Origin: Azospira inquinata
GTDB lineage: Bacteria; Pseudomonadota; Gammaproteobacteria; Burkholderiales; Rhodocyclaceae
DNA length: 64,000 nucleotides
Direction: 5' to 3'
Assembly (NCBI RefSeq): GCF_018905915.1
Contig: NZ_CP064782.1
Coordinates: forward strand, 2,480,001-2,544,000
Part shown: one piece after another, positions 36,573 to 46,233 of the stretch
How the letters are laid out: each line of letters starts with the position of its first letter
Numbering within the stretch: the first letter of the stretch is position 1
Translations under genes and position numbers: made by a program
The notes under the pieces: model-generated
Seen by the model: only the letters and a program-made list of their open reading frames with translations
Told to the model about the DNA's origin: nothing
The model's database searches: none

Positions 36573-37832
36573 ATGTCGGTGAAAAACGCTTTTTATGCCC
36601 AGTCCGGCGGTCCCACCGCCGTTATCAACGCTTCTGCCTGTGCCGTGATTCAGACGGCCCGGGCCCATCCGGACCAGATCGGCAAGGTCTACGCGGGTCG
36701 CAACGGCATTGTGGGGGCCCTGACGGAAGAGCTCATCGACACCAGCCTGGAGAGCGATGCCCAGATCGCCAAGCTGCGCACCACCCCGGGGGCCGCCTTC
36801 GGCTCCTGCCGCTACAAGCTGAAATCCCTGGAAGAACACCGGGCCCAGTACGAACGCCTGATCCAGGTCTTCAAGGCCCACGACATCGGCTACTTTTTCT
36901 ACAACGGGGGCAACGACTCCATGGACACGGCCTGGAAGGTGTCCCAGCTGGCGGAGACCATGGACCATCCCCTGGTGTGCGTGGGAGTGCCCAAGACCGT
37001 GGATAACGATCTGCCCCTCACGGACTGCTGCCCGGGCTTCGGCTCCGTGGCCAAGTACGTGGCCACTTCCATCCGGGAAGCGGGACTGGACGTGGCGTCC
37101 ATGGCCAAGACCTCCACCAAAATTTTTGTCCTGGAAGTGATGGGCCGCCACGCGGGCTGGATTACCGCCGCCTGCGGCCTGGCGGCGGAGCGGGAAGGGG
37201 CGGCGCCCCACATCCTCCTGTTTCCCGAAGTGGCCTTTGACGAGGTCGCCTTCCTGGCCCGGGTCCAGGCCTGCGTGGAACGCTACGGCTATTGCACCGT
37301 GGCCGTCTCCGAAGGCTTGAAAAACGGGGAAGGCCAGTTTGTGGCCGAGCAGGGGGGCAAGGATGCCTTCGGTCACTCCCAACTGGGGGGGGCGGGGCAA
37401 TGGATTGCCCAGTTGATCAAGGACCGGCTGGGCCACAAGTATCACTGGGCCCTGGCCGACTACCTGCAACGGGCGGCCCGCCATCTGGCCTCCAAGACCG
37501 ACGCGGACCAGGCCTATGCCCTGGGCCGGGCGGCGGTGGAACTGGCCCTGGCCGGGCGCAATGCGGTGATGCCCACGGTGCAGCGCCTGTCTGACGCCCC
37601 CTACCGCTGGGAAGTGGGGGTGGCGGAACTGAAAAACGTGGCCAATGTGGAACGGAAAATGCCCACGGATTTCATTACCCCCGATGGTTTCCACATTACG
37701 GACAAGTGCCGGGCCTATCTCTCCCCCCTGATCGAGGGAGAAGACTATCCCCCCTACAAAAACGGCCTGCCCGACTACGTGACCCTGGACAATCGTCTGG
37801 TGGCCAAGCAGTTGCCGGATTTCCAGATTTAA
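36573..37832 (+). CDS. pfp: pyrophosphate-dependent 6-phosphofructokinase
   Basis: A 419-residue phosphofructokinase. The motifs GGNDS (112-116) and PKTVDND (140-146) carry the aspartate and lysine that replace the two glycines of ATP enzymes and give pyrophosphate specificity. It interconverts fructose 6-phosphate and fructose 1,6-bisphosphate reversibly, so it can serve glycolysis and gluconeogenesis. An ATP-PFK is often absent in such betaproteobacteria (knowledge of the group, not seen here). Terminators bound it on both sides. Confidence 0.95.
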   Translation: MSVKNAFYAQSGGPTAVINASACAVIQTARAHPDQIGKVYAGRNGIVGALTEELIDTSLESDAQIAKLRTTPGAAFGSCRYKLKSLEEHRAQYERLIQVFKAHDIGYFFYNGGNDSMDTAWKVSQLAETMDHPLVCVGVPKTVDNDLPLTDCCPGFGSVAKYVATSIREAGLDVASMAKTSTKIFVLEVMGRHAGWITAACGLAAEREGAAPHILLFPEVAFDEVAFLARVQACVERYGYCTVAVSEGLKNGEGQFVAEQGGKDAFGHSQLGGAGQWIAQLIKDRLGHKYHWALADYLQRAARHLASKTDADQAYALGRAAVELALAGRNAVMPTVQRLSDAPYRWEVGVAELKNVANVERKMPTDFITPDGFHITDKCRAYLSPLIEGEDYPPYKNGLPDYVTLDNRLVAKQLPDFQI

Positions 37833-37860
37833 AGCCGGGGCCCGGGCGCCCCCGCCAGCC

Positions 37861-37891
37861 AAAAGGGCCGGAAGATTCCGGCCCTTTTTTT
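37861..37891 (+). terminator. bidirectional terminator between pfp and membrane-protein gene
   Basis: AAAAGGGCCGGAA/TTCCGGCCCTTTT with T runs on both strands; it serves two converging genes. Confidence 0.9.
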
Positions 37892-37909
37892 GCGGGCTCC
37901 GCTTCGGCG

Positions 37910-38491
37910 TCAGCCCGGGCTGGCCTGGGGCTGACTTCGATGGAGGTGGCGCTTGTACAGGGTAGTGAAGGCCACCCCGGTCACGATAATGACCAGGCTC
38001 AGGTCAAAGAAGACGGATTCGGGCCAATCCACCAGCCGTTCCTCATGGACGGCGGCTACCCCCACCGCCAGGCTCATGAGCCCGGCCCAGACCCGGGTGA
38101 TAAAGCGGCAACTGGCAACCACCTTGGGGTCGTTCCAGCGCTCCCGGGGCAAATCCCGGCGGGCGTACTGGAGGGCGAAGGGGCGCTTTACCGCCAGGGT
38201 CAGCCACATGATGGCGGTAAGGGCGGAATTGGCGATCAGGGTCATGTGGGTGGCGACCCAGATATTCTGTTGCCAATTCACCAGCACCAGACAGGCGCCG
38301 AAGAAAAACAGGGAGCCCCACTGGAGAATGAAGCCCCGCCGAAGCTCGTCGAAGCCGAACACCAGGGAAGCGAAAAAGCACAGCCAGATGGCCCGCTCCA
38401 GCCCGGCCAGGGTGTGCCCTGCCACAAACAGAAACAAAAGCCAGGGCATGAACCCCAGGAGCAACATGCCCAATTCTTTCAGGTCCCGCAT
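37910..38491 (-). CDS. six-helix membrane protein of unknown function
   Basis: A 193-residue protein with about six predicted membrane helices and a conserved-looking cytoplasmic segment YARRDLPRERWNDPKVVASC between helices four and five. I do not recognise the family with certainty; the layout is distantly like septation protein A-type membrane proteins. GAGGGAG precedes the ATG. It is a single-gene unit, divergent from the cupin gene. Confidence 0.75.
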   Translation of the reverse strand: MRDLKELGMLLLGFMPWLLFLFVAGHTLAGLERAIWLCFFASLVFGFDELRRGFILQWGSLFFFGACLVLVNWQQNIWVATHMTLIANSALTAIMWLTLAVKRPFALQYARRDLPRERWNDPKVVASCRFITRVWAGLMSLAVGVAAVHEERLVDWPESVFFDLSLVIIVTGVAFTTLYKRHLHRSQPQASPG

Positions 38492-38668
38492 TTTTTTCTC
38501 CCTCAGTTCCCTGATTTCTCCTTGATTCCCCTATCCCCGGGACACGGCGGATGGGGGACGGCCCCAGGTTGGCGTCCCCACATCATTCTAATAGCTTGCC
38601 GTCATGGCCGGGAGGCTGGGGAAAATTCGGAGAGCGCGGTAGGATGGGGCTTTTGGGAGGGAAGGCCG

Positions 38669-39085
38669 GTGTCTGATTTGCCCCTGCTGAAGACCCGTTA
38701 CGGGGCGGTGACCCCCTACGTGACCAAGGACGGCTCCCTGATTCGGGAACTGCTCCATCCCGGTCAGCACGGCAACCGGGCCCAGAGTCTGGCGGAGGCC
38801 ACCGTGCCGCCGGGCACCCGTACCCATCTGCACCGGCACCGCCGAAGCGAAGAGCTTTACCATGTCACCGCCGGTGAAGGGTGGATGGTCCTGGGGCCGG
38901 AACGCTTTGCCGTGGCGGCAGGGGATACGGTAGCCATATTGCCCGGCACCCCCCACGGCCTGGAAAACCCGGGCCCGGCGCCCCTGGTGGTGCTCTGTTG
39001 CTGTGCGCCTCCCTATGCCCATGAAGATACGGAATTGCTGGATTCTCTGGACGCTACGGATTTATTGGCGGCACCGCCCCTTTAG
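38669..39085 (+). CDS. small cupin-domain protein
   Basis: A 138-residue single-domain cupin. Motif 1 includes THLHRHRRSEELYHVTAGEG and motif 2 GDTVAILPGTPHGLEN; the histidines and glutamate would bind one metal ion. Function unknown; similar proteins are sugar-phosphate isomerase-like or regulatory. It starts with GTG after a GGGAGG site. Confidence 0.85.
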   Translation: MSDLPLLKTRYGAVTPYVTKDGSLIRELLHPGQHGNRAQSLAEATVPPGTRTHLHRHRRSEELYHVTAGEGWMVLGPERFAVAAGDTVAILPGTPHGLENPGPAPLVVLCCCAPPYAHEDTELLDSLDATDLLAAPPL

Positions 39086-39180
39086 ACACCCTTTTTCTTG
39101 GCTTGGCTTCCCGGTTTCTCCCGGGGATGCCCGGAACGTTTTCCCCCTTCCCTCCCTAATTTCTGTTGCTCTAAAACACC

Positions 39181-40362
39181 ATGCCCAGTCTCCCCAACCC
39201 TATTCCTTCCTTCGACTTTGATACCCCCGTGGACCGTCGTGCCAGCGACAGCATTAAATGGGCCCGTTACGGGGACCGGGATGTGCTGCCCCTGTGGGTG
39301 GCGGACATGGATTTTTCCTCCCCGCCGTCGGTCATGGCGGCCCTTGGGGAGCGGGTGGCCCATGGGGTGTTTGGCTACGGCGGCCCTACCCCTCCGGTGA
39401 CGGCGGCCGTGCTCACAGCCCTGGCTCGGGATTATGACTGGCAGGTGGAAGAAGATTGGCTGGTCTGGCTCCCCGGCCTGGTCACCGGCCTCAACGTGGC
39501 CTGCCGGGGCCTGACCCGGCCCGGGGAAAGTGTCCTGACGGCGGTGCCCGTCTATCCCCCCTTTCTCTCCGCTCCCCGGCTCTCCGATCGGCCCCTGGTC
39601 ACCGTTCCTTTGAAACAGGAGGCAGGGCGCTGGGGGTGGGATTGGGAGGCCCTGGAACGGGCCCTCTCCGGGCCGGAGCGGCCCCGGCTCCTGCTCCTTT
39701 GCCATCCCCACAATCCGGTGGGTCGGGCCTGGACCGGGGAAGAGCTGGCGCGCCTGGGGGATCTTTGCCACCGTTATGACCTGCGGGTCTGCTCCGACGA
39801 AATTCACGGGGATTTGCAATTGCAGCCCGGGGCCCGGCATCAGCCCTTTGCCGCCCTGGACCCGGACCTGGCCCGGCGTACCGTGACCCTCATGGCGCCC
39901 TCCAAAACCTACAACATTCCGGGCCTGTCCTGCGCCTTTGCGGTGATTCCGGACCCGGGCCTGCGCCGGGAATTCAACGCCGCCATGGCGGGCATCGTGC
40001 CCCACGTCAATGTGCTGGGCCTGGCGGCCTGCGCCGCTGCCTACCGGGAGGGGCAAGCCTGGCGGGAGGCTTTGCTGGATTACTTGCGGGGCAACCGGGA
40101 TCGGGTGGCGGCGGCGGTGGCTGCCATTCCGGGCCTCTCCATGGTGGCACCTGAGGCCACCTATCTGGCCTGGATCGACGCCCGGGAAAGCGGTGTGGCG
40201 GACCCGGCCGCCGCCTGTGAGGCCGCCGGGCTGGGGCTTTCCGATGGCAAGGACTTCGGCGCCCCTGGTTTTCTCCGCCTCAATTTCGGCTGCCCCCGGG
40301 CCACCCTGGACCGGGCCTTGGAGCGCCTGGCCCGGGCGTTTAGCCCAGCAGGGCGGGATTGA
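39181..40362 (+). CDS. PatB/MalY-type PLP C-S lyase
   Basis: A 393-residue fold-type I PLP enzyme of the MalY/PatB group, probably a cystathionine beta-lyase (C-S lyase) acting on cystathionine or cysteine conjugates. The N-terminal LPLWVADMDF and the PLP lysine near residue 242 (APSKTYNIPGL) are typical. Its 3' end overlaps the convergent PEBP gene by 23 bases. Confidence 0.9.
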   Translation: MPSLPNPIPSFDFDTPVDRRASDSIKWARYGDRDVLPLWVADMDFSSPPSVMAALGERVAHGVFGYGGPTPPVTAAVLTALARDYDWQVEEDWLVWLPGLVTGLNVACRGLTRPGESVLTAVPVYPPFLSAPRLSDRPLVTVPLKQEAGRWGWDWEALERALSGPERPRLLLLCHPHNPVGRAWTGEELARLGDLCHRYDLRVCSDEIHGDLQLQPGARHQPFAALDPDLARRTVTLMAPSKTYNIPGLSCAFAVIPDPGLRREFNAAMAGIVPHVNVLGLAACAAAYREGQAWREALLDYLRGNRDRVAAAVAAIPGLSMVAPEATYLAWIDARESGVADPAAACEAAGLGLSDGKDFGAPGFLRLNFGCPRATLDRALERLARAFSPAGRD

Positions 40363-40969
40363 GGGTGTAGGTCACCGTCAGGCTGGCCTGGGCCAGGATG
40401 TGGCCTTCCATGGCCGCCAGGGCCTGGGGACCGGTGAAGCCGCCCTGGACCGGCAGGCTGTCCACGTTCAGGGCATAGACGGTGAAGCGGTAGCGGTGCT
40501 CCCGGGCATCGTTCCAGGGCGGGCAGGGGCCGTCATAGCCGAAGTATTCCCCCCGCATGTCCTGATCCCGGGCAAACCAGCCGGTGTAGTCGTTGAGGCC
40601 CTGGCGGGCTCCCAGGGGGGCGGCGGGGCCGGTCTTGCCCCGGGGGGTGACCTGCTTGGAGAAGGCCCCTTCTTCCACCCCGTTGAGGCTGGGAGGTAAA
40701 TCCACCAGCACCCAGTGGTAGAAATCCGCCCGGGGCAGGTCGGCGGGTACGGTCCGGTCGGGTCGGTTCACATCGTCCCCCACGGAGGGTACATCCGGAT
40801 CCACGCAGAGCAGGGCTAGGGAACGGGTACCCTCGGGCACCTCTCGCCAGATCAGGGGCGGGTTGCGGTTCTGGCTCAGGGCCACGTGCCGGGTGGGGTG
40901 GGGAATGCAGAAGGCGAATTCCGGGGGAATCCGTTGTCCGTCGGTAAGACGCGGGCTGGTCAGAATCAT
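40340..40969 (-). CDS. YbhB/YbcL family PEBP-like protein
   Basis: A 209-residue protein of the Raf-kinase-inhibitor/phosphatidylethanolamine-binding family (YbhB/YbcL type): NPPLIW, DPDVPSVGDDVNR, DFYHWVLVDLPPS and YFGYDGPCPPWND, the usual ligand-site motifs. No signal peptide, so cytoplasmic. Role unknown. The ATG at 40969 has CGGAGG upstream. Confidence 0.9.
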   Translation of the reverse strand: MILTSPRLTDGQRIPPEFAFCIPHPTRHVALSQNRNPPLIWREVPEGTRSLALLCVDPDVPSVGDDVNRPDRTVPADLPRADFYHWVLVDLPPSLNGVEEGAFSKQVTPRGKTGPAAPLGARQGLNDYTGWFARDQDMRGEYFGYDGPCPPWNDAREHRYRFTVYALNVDSLPVQGGFTGPQALAAMEGHILAQASLTVTYTLNPALLG

Positions 40970-41063
40970 GGCTGCCTCCGTGCTGGGGGTGGAAACGGGC
41001 GGCGCCGGAGGGGCGGGGAAACGGTGCCCTGGTGGGCGACCCCCCATTCCCGCTTTTCTCTTG

Positions 41064-42602
41064 CTATTCGGCGGCGCGACGCCGGAAGTCTTTAATTCTA
41101 AAACCTAATGCGGCCAGGGTGGCGAAATAGGCCAGACAGCCCCCAATGACCAGGGGGGTGAGGTGGAGCAGGCACTGCTTGGTGCCATAGGTGAGCCAGG
41201 TGCTTTCCTTGCCCATGCCGAACCAGAGCACCGCCCCCAGTACCGCCAGGGCGCTGAACTGGCGCAGAAAGAACAGCCCCCAGCCCGGCTGGGGTTGGAA
41301 AATGCCGTGGCGGCGCAGGCCCCGGTAGAGCAGGGTGGCGTTAAAGCAGGCGGCCAGGCCGATGGACAGGGCCAGACCGGCATGGCGCAGGGGCCAGATG
41401 AAGGCCAGATTCATGGCCTGGGTGACCAGCAGGGAAGCCAGGGCGATTTTCACCGGGGTACGGATGTTCTGCCGGGCGTAAAAGCCTGGGGCCAACACCT
41501 TTACCAGGATCAGGCCGATCAGGCCTATAGAGTAGGCGGCTAGGGCGTCCCGGGTATGCAGCACGTCGGCGGTACCGAAGGCCCCGTGGTGGAACAGGGT
41601 GGCCACCAGGGGAATGCCCAGGATAGCCAGGGCCAAAGCGGCGGGCAGGGTGAGGAGAAAGCAGAGGCGCAGGCCCCAGTCCAGGAGCTTGGAGTATTCC
41701 TCCGGCTGGGCGCTGGCGTGGTACTTGGATAGGGAGGGCAGGAGAATGGTGCCCAGGGCCACCCCCAGCAGTCCGGAGGGAAATTCCATGAGCCGGTCCG
41801 CGTAATACAGCCAGGACACGGACCCGGTGCCCAGGAAAGAGGCGAAGATGGTGTTGATGATGAGGCTGATCTGGCTCACCGACACCCCCAATATGGCCGG
41901 GCCCATGAGCTTGAGAATGCGGCGCACCCCCGGGTCCCGCCAGTCCACGCCCCAGCGGGGCAACATGCCGATCTTTTTCAGGGCCGGTAGCTGGATGGCC
42001 AGTTGCAGACAGCCCCCCAGGAAAATAGCCCAGCCCAGGGCCAGGATGGGGGGATTGAACCAGGGGGCCGCCACCAGGGCCATAAAAATGAAGCTCAGGT
42101 TGAGCATCACCGGGGTGAAGGCGGGCAGGGCGAAGCGGCTCCAGGTGTTGAGAATGCCCCCGGCCAGGGCCACCAGGGACATGAAGAGAATGTAGGGAAA
42201 GGCAATCCGGGTCAGGCTCACGGTGAGCTGGAATTTGTCCGGATTGGCGCTAAAGCCGGGGGCGGAAATGTAAACCAGCAGAGGGGACCCCAGAATGCCC
42301 AGAAAGGTGACCCCGGTCATGGCGAGAAAGAGCAGGGTGGCCACGTGATCCACCAGGCGCTTGGTTTCCGCTTCCCCCCGCTTATTTTTGTATTCCCCCA
42401 GAATGGGGACGAAAGCCTGGGAAAAGGCGCCCTCGGCAAACATGCGGCGCAGCAGATTGGGGAGCTTGAAGGCGACGAAAAAAGCGTCCGTGGCCATGCC
42501 GGCGCCAAAGGCCCGGGCAATGACAAAGTCCCGGACAAAGCCCAGGATGCGGGAAAGGAGGGTCATGCCACTAATGGTGGCGAGAGCGCGCAGCAGGTTC
42601 AT
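41064..42602 (-). CDS. murJ: lipid II flippase MurJ
   Basis: A 512-residue MurJ/MviN protein with about 14 membrane helices, flipping the peptidoglycan precursor lipid II across the inner membrane. Family segments such as [34 protein letters not shown] and [24 protein letters not shown] are present. It diverges from rpsT, a common betaproteobacterial arrangement. Confidence 0.97.
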   Translation of the reverse strand: MNLLRALATISGMTLLSRILGFVRDFVIARAFGAGMATDAFFVAFKLPNLLRRMFAEGAFSQAFVPILGEYKNKRGEAETKRLVDHVATLLFLAMTGVTFLGILGSPLLVYISAPGFSANPDKFQLTVSLTRIAFPYILFMSLVALAGGILNTWSRFALPAFTPVMLNLSFIFMALVAAPWFNPPILALGWAIFLGGCLQLAIQLPALKKIGMLPRWGVDWRDPGVRRILKLMGPAILGVSVSQISLIINTIFASFLGTGSVSWLYYADRLMEFPSGLLGVALGTILLPSLSKYHASAQPEEYSKLLDWGLRLCFLLTLPAALALAILGIPLVATLFHHGAFGTADVLHTRDALAAYSIGLIGLILVKVLAPGFYARQNIRTPVKIALASLLVTQAMNLAFIWPLRHAGLALSIGLAACFNATLLYRGLRRHGIFQPQPGWGLFFLRQFSALAVLGAVLWFGMGKESTWLTYGTKQCLLHLTPLVIGGCLAYFATLAALGFRIKDFRRRAAE

Positions 42603-42689
42603 GGGGGAATCTTCAAAGGCGGGGCCGGGATGCCGACCGCAAGCGAGGCCTGAATCTTAGCCGCTGGTAGGTGAGAGAGCAATTTTGTC

Positions 42690-42718
42690 TTGCAAGCACT
42701 CCATTCGGTAGGTACAAT
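42690..42718 (+). promoter_or_regulatory. sigma-70 promoter of rpsT
   Basis: TTGCAA and TACAAT are 17 bases apart; the -10 lies 37 bases before the rpsT ATG. Confidence 0.75.
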
Positions 42719-42755
42719 CTCGCGTTTTAGATCAACCCGTAATCAGGACAAATCC

Positions 42756-43022
42756 ATGGCCAACAGCGCTCAAGCCCGCAAACGCGCCCGCCAAGCCGAC
42801 AAGCAACGCGCTCACAACGCCAGCCTGCGTTCCACGCTGCGCACGGCGATCAAGCGTGTGCGTAAGGCGATTGACGCCGGCGATAAAGCCGCCGCTCAAA
42901 ACGTGTTCCAAGAATCCGTCAGCGTCATCGACCGCATCGCCGACAAGAAGATCGTGCACAAGAACCAAGCGTCTCGTAACAAGAGCCGTCTGTGCGCCGC
43001 GATCAAGGCGATGGCCGCCTGA
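42756..43022 (+). CDS. rpsT: 30S ribosomal protein S20
   Basis: An 88-residue S20 protein, highly basic, binding 16S rRNA. It begins [13 protein letters not shown] and ends [13 protein letters not shown], as usual. CAGGA lies before the ATG at 42756. Single-gene transcript with strong promoter and terminator. Confidence 0.98.
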   Translation: MANSAQARKRARQADKQRAHNASLRSTLRTAIKRVRKAIDAGDKAAAQNVFQESVSVIDRIADKKIVHKNQASRNKSRLCAAIKAMAA

Positions 43023-43040
43023 ACGTTTTCGGGCTTCCGT

Positions 43041-43068
43041 AAAAAACGGCGCTTTGGCGCCGTTTTTT
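43041..43068 (+). terminator. rho-independent terminator after rpsT
   Basis: ACGGCGC-TTTG-GCGCCGT with A and T runs on both sides; bidirectional in form. Confidence 0.93.
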
Positions 43069-43265
43069 ATTGCCTGGAATTCCTGGATTCAGATGATGCT
43101 TCAGGAAATTCCTGGGGTGAAGCTAGGGGGTAGGGCGAAGGGGATAGGAATAAGCGGGGTCGAAGGGCTAATTGAACTAGGCCTGACCAAGCCGCTTTCC
43201 CTTTTCCTGGCGGTTCCCGGGTAGGGTGAAAGCGGAGAAGGGAAAGCGTCCCGGTGGTCCGGACG

Positions 43266-43559
43266 CTAGTCCTGGGGGCGGCCCGCCCCTTCTTCAATTT
43301 GCAGCTCGTTATCCGCGGCAAAGTTACGCATGAAGTTGTAGGCCCGGGGTTCCAGCTGATTGAGCTGGCCGTCCACGAACACCGCCTTGACGCCCTGACA
43401 GGTACAGGGGGAAACGTAGGGGGAATACTTCATGCGCTTTTCGGCGCCAAAAGCCGACATGACGCCGCACAGCCGTTCGGCCCAGTCGCTGGGACGAAAC
43501 TTTTTCCCTTGCTGGGTCAGCCCCACGATAATGAAGTTCTGCGCAGATTGGTCTGTCAT
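43266..43559 (-). CDS. DUF3579 family protein
   Basis: A 97-residue small cytoplasmic protein beginning MTDQSAQNFIIVGLTQQGKKF and containing FRPSDWAERLCGVMSAFG and SPCTCQGVKAVFVD, typical of DUF3579. This family sits divergent from argD in many betaproteobacteria, which suggests a link with arginine synthesis, but function is unknown. The ATG at 43559 has GGAG upstream. Confidence 0.88.
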   Translation of the reverse strand: MTDQSAQNFIIVGLTQQGKKFRPSDWAERLCGVMSAFGAEKRMKYSPYVSPCTCQGVKAVFVDGQLNQLEPRAYNFMRNFAADNELQIEEGAGRPQD

Positions 43560-43901
43560 GTCTCCACTTCTCTGGTGTGTGCCGCTGCGGTTTTGAACGC
43601 CGGTGACCGGTGACGTTTGCGGCTGTTGTATGTGTGATGCTTGGCGCGCCTCCGAGGAAGGCGGAACGGGATGCTGGGGCGCGTCGATATTATGTTTTTC
43701 TTCGATTCTAACAGAAAGCGTCTGCCGCCGCGTAGGGAGGCGGGCCCGGGCAGGCTGGGTCGGGGGACTTCGGGCGCTGCGGGGGAGCAGGGCTGAAGGC
43801 GCCATTTGACGCCCTATTTGGGCCAGAAAGCCGGGTCGGGGGCGGCCCGGCCTTATATACAAAGGCCTGTTTTTCCCTTAACATCCGACCTTTACTAAAA
43901 A

Positions 43902-43919
43902 AGATTCGGCACCGAATCT
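43902..43919. promoter_or_regulatory. palindrome upstream of argD
   Basis: AGATTCGG-CA-CCGAATCT, perfect 8-base arms, in the 489-base spacer between the DUF3579 gene and argD, 129 bases before the argD ATG. No T run follows, so an operator is more likely than a terminator. The rest of the spacer (43560-44048) has no supported gene. Confidence 0.4.
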
Positions 43920-44048
43920 GGGTCCGTCCGGCGGCTGTTTGCCCCGGTCTCAAAAAGTTGGCGAAGCGGCGGCTTAGACCGCCGTTTGCGTTTTCGCCCT
44001 ACCCATCGGACTCGGTGGCTGATCCGTCGTTATTTCAAGGCAAATCCC

Positions 44049-45221
44049 ATGCCCCATTTGATGAATACCTATGGTCGGCTGCCCGTGGCGTTCAGCCACG
44101 GAGAAGGTAGCTGGCTGATTGATACGGAAGGCAAGCGCTATCTGGACGCCCTGTCCGGCATTGCGGTGAATACCCTGGGCCACAACCATCCCAAGCTGGT
44201 GAGCGCCATTGCCGCCCAGGCCGCCAAGGTGCTGCACACTTCCAATATCTACCGGATTCCCCAGGCGGAACAGCTGTCTGATCGGCTGGCCGCCCTGTCC
44301 GGCATGAGCGAAGTCTTTTTCTGCAATTCCGGTTGCGAAGCCAACGAAGCGGCCATTAAGCTGGCCCGCTTCTACGGCCACCAAAAGGGCGTGGATAGCC
44401 CGGTGGTGATCGTTATGGAAAAGGCCTTCCACGGCCGTACCCTGGCCACCCTGTCCGCCACGGGTAACCGCAAGGCCCAGGCGGGCTTCGAGCCCCTGGT
44501 GTCCGGCTTCGTGCGGGTGCCCTACAACGATCTGCCCGCCATCGAAGCGGTGGTCAATAGCAACCAGAACGTGGTGGCGGTGATGCTGGAAGCCATCCAG
44601 GGCGAAGGCGGCATCCATCTGGCCAGCCCGGAACTGCTCCAGGGCCTGCGCCAATTGTGCGACGACAAGGAACTGCTGCTGATCTGCGACGAGGTGCAAT
44701 GCGGCATGGGGCGGACCGGTACCTGGTTCGGCTTCCAGCACGCGGGCATTCTGCCGGATGTGGTTTCCCTGGCCAAAGGCCTGGGGGGCGGGGTGCCCAT
44801 CGGCGCCTGTCTGGCCGCCGGTAAGGCCGCCGGTCTGTTTCATCCGGGTAATCACGGTTCCACCTTCGGGGGCAATCCCCTGGCCTGTACCGCAGCCCTG
44901 ACCACTATTGGCGCCATGGAAGCGGAAGGCCTGCTGGAAAACGCCGTCACCGTGGGGGATGGCATTCGCCACGGTTTCGCCGAAGCCCTGAAAGGGGTGT
45001 CCGGGGTGGTGGATATCCGGGGCAAGGGCCTGATGATCGGTATTGAGCTGGATCGGCCCTGTGGCGGTCTGGTGACCCAGGCCCTAGATGCCGGACTGCT
45101 CATCAATGTGACCGCCGAACGGGTGGTGCGCCTGTTGCCCGCCCTGAATTTCAGCGTGGCGGAAGGGGAAGAGCTGGTGAGTCGCCTCTCCCCTCTGATC
45201 CGCGCTTTCCTCGGCGCTTGA
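44049..45221 (+). CDS. argD: acetylornithine aminotransferase
   Basis: A 390-residue class III PLP aminotransferase (argD type; the related argM/astC activities cannot be excluded). It converts N-acetylglutamate semialdehyde to N-acetylornithine. Conserved: SGIAVNTLGHNHP, CNSGCEANEAAIKLAR, LICDEVQCGMGRTG and the PLP lysine in SLAKGLGGG. The ATG at 44049 begins the family core; a longer frame from 43986 is unsupported. argF follows after 13 bases. Confidence 0.95.
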   Translation: MPHLMNTYGRLPVAFSHGEGSWLIDTEGKRYLDALSGIAVNTLGHNHPKLVSAIAAQAAKVLHTSNIYRIPQAEQLSDRLAALSGMSEVFFCNSGCEANEAAIKLARFYGHQKGVDSPVVIVMEKAFHGRTLATLSATGNRKAQAGFEPLVSGFVRVPYNDLPAIEAVVNSNQNVVAVMLEAIQGEGGIHLASPELLQGLRQLCDDKELLLICDEVQCGMGRTGTWFGFQHAGILPDVVSLAKGLGGGVPIGACLAAGKAAGLFHPGNHGSTFGGNPLACTAALTTIGAMEAEGLLENAVTVGDGIRHGFAEALKGVSGVVDIRGKGLMIGIELDRPCGGLVTQALDAGLLINVTAERVVRLLPALNFSVAEGEELVSRLSPLIRAFLGA

Positions 45222-45234
45222 GACGGAGACGACC

Positions 45235-46158
45235 ATGGCTGAACTCAAGCATTTCCTCCAGTTCAACGACTTCAATCGGGACGAGTTCGACTACCTGTTC
45301 CAGCGTACCAAGCAGATCAAGGACCGGTTCAAGTCCTACCAGCAGTACTGGCCCCTGGTGGACCGGACCCTGGTGATGATTTTTGAAAAAGCCAGCACCC
45401 GCACCCGTCTCTCCTTTGAGGCGGGCATGCAGCAGTTGGGCGGCACCGCCATCTACCTGAATACCCGGGATTCCCAGCTGGGCCGGGGTGAGCCGGTGGA
45501 AGATGCGGCCCAGGTGATTTCCCGGATGAGCGATCTGGTCATGATCCGCACCTTCGAGCAGGAAATCATCGAGCGCTTTGCCGCCAATTCCCGGGTGCCG
45601 GTCATCAACGGTCTGACCAACGAATACCATCCCTGCCAGATCATGGCGGACATCTTTACCGTCATCGAGCACCGGGGCTCCATCCAGGGCAAGACCGTGG
45701 CCTGGATCGGGGATTCCAACAACATGTGCAACACCTGGCTTCAGGCCGCGGAAGTGCTGGACTTCAACGTCCATGTCTCCACGCCGCCCGGGTACGAGGT
45801 GGAAGCGGAACGGGCCAATCTCTACGGCACGGACCACTTCGAGCAATTCGCCGATCCCATGGATGCGGCCCGGGGGGCGGACATCGTCACCACGGACGTG
45901 TGGACCTCCATGGGCTTTGAAGCGGAAAACGAAGAGCGGAAAAAGGATTTTGCCGATTGGCAGGTGGACGGGGACATGATGCGGGTGGCCAAGTCCGACG
46001 CCATTTTCCTCCATTGCCTGCCCGCCCACCGGGGCGAGGAAGTGACGGCGGAAGTGATCGACGGGACCCAGTCCCGGGTCTGGGACGAAGCGGAAAACCG
46101 CCTCCACACCCAAAAGGCCCTGATGGAATACCTCCTCCTGGGGCGCCTGGATAAATAG
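45235..46158 (+). CDS. argF: ornithine carbamoyltransferase
   Basis: A 307-residue anabolic ornithine carbamoyltransferase making citrulline from ornithine and carbamoyl phosphate. The carbamoyl-phosphate motif STRTRLSFE and the ornithine-site HCLPAHRGEE are intact. It lies between argD and argG in a plus-strand arginine cluster; GGAGACGACC precedes the ATG. Confidence 0.97.
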   Translation: MAELKHFLQFNDFNRDEFDYLFQRTKQIKDRFKSYQQYWPLVDRTLVMIFEKASTRTRLSFEAGMQQLGGTAIYLNTRDSQLGRGEPVEDAAQVISRMSDLVMIRTFEQEIIERFAANSRVPVINGLTNEYHPCQIMADIFTVIEHRGSIQGKTVAWIGDSNNMCNTWLQAAEVLDFNVHVSTPPGYEVEAERANLYGTDHFEQFADPMDAARGADIVTTDVWTSMGFEAENEERKKDFADWQVDGDMMRVAKSDAIFLHCLPAHRGEEVTAEVIDGTQSRVWDEAENRLHTQKALMEYLLLGRLDK

Positions 46159-46233
46159 GGTGCCCGGCGGGGCGACCAGCCCCGGCCGTGCCGAGATTTT
46201 TAATGCTTTAACGTATTGCAGGAAAGCGAAGTC

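Noticed and set aside
37706..38668. Plus-strand open frame joining the pfp 3' end to the cupin gene
   Set aside because: Upstream part is the shadow of pfp and of the minus-strand membrane protein; the cupin begins at GTG 38669 with its own ribosome site.
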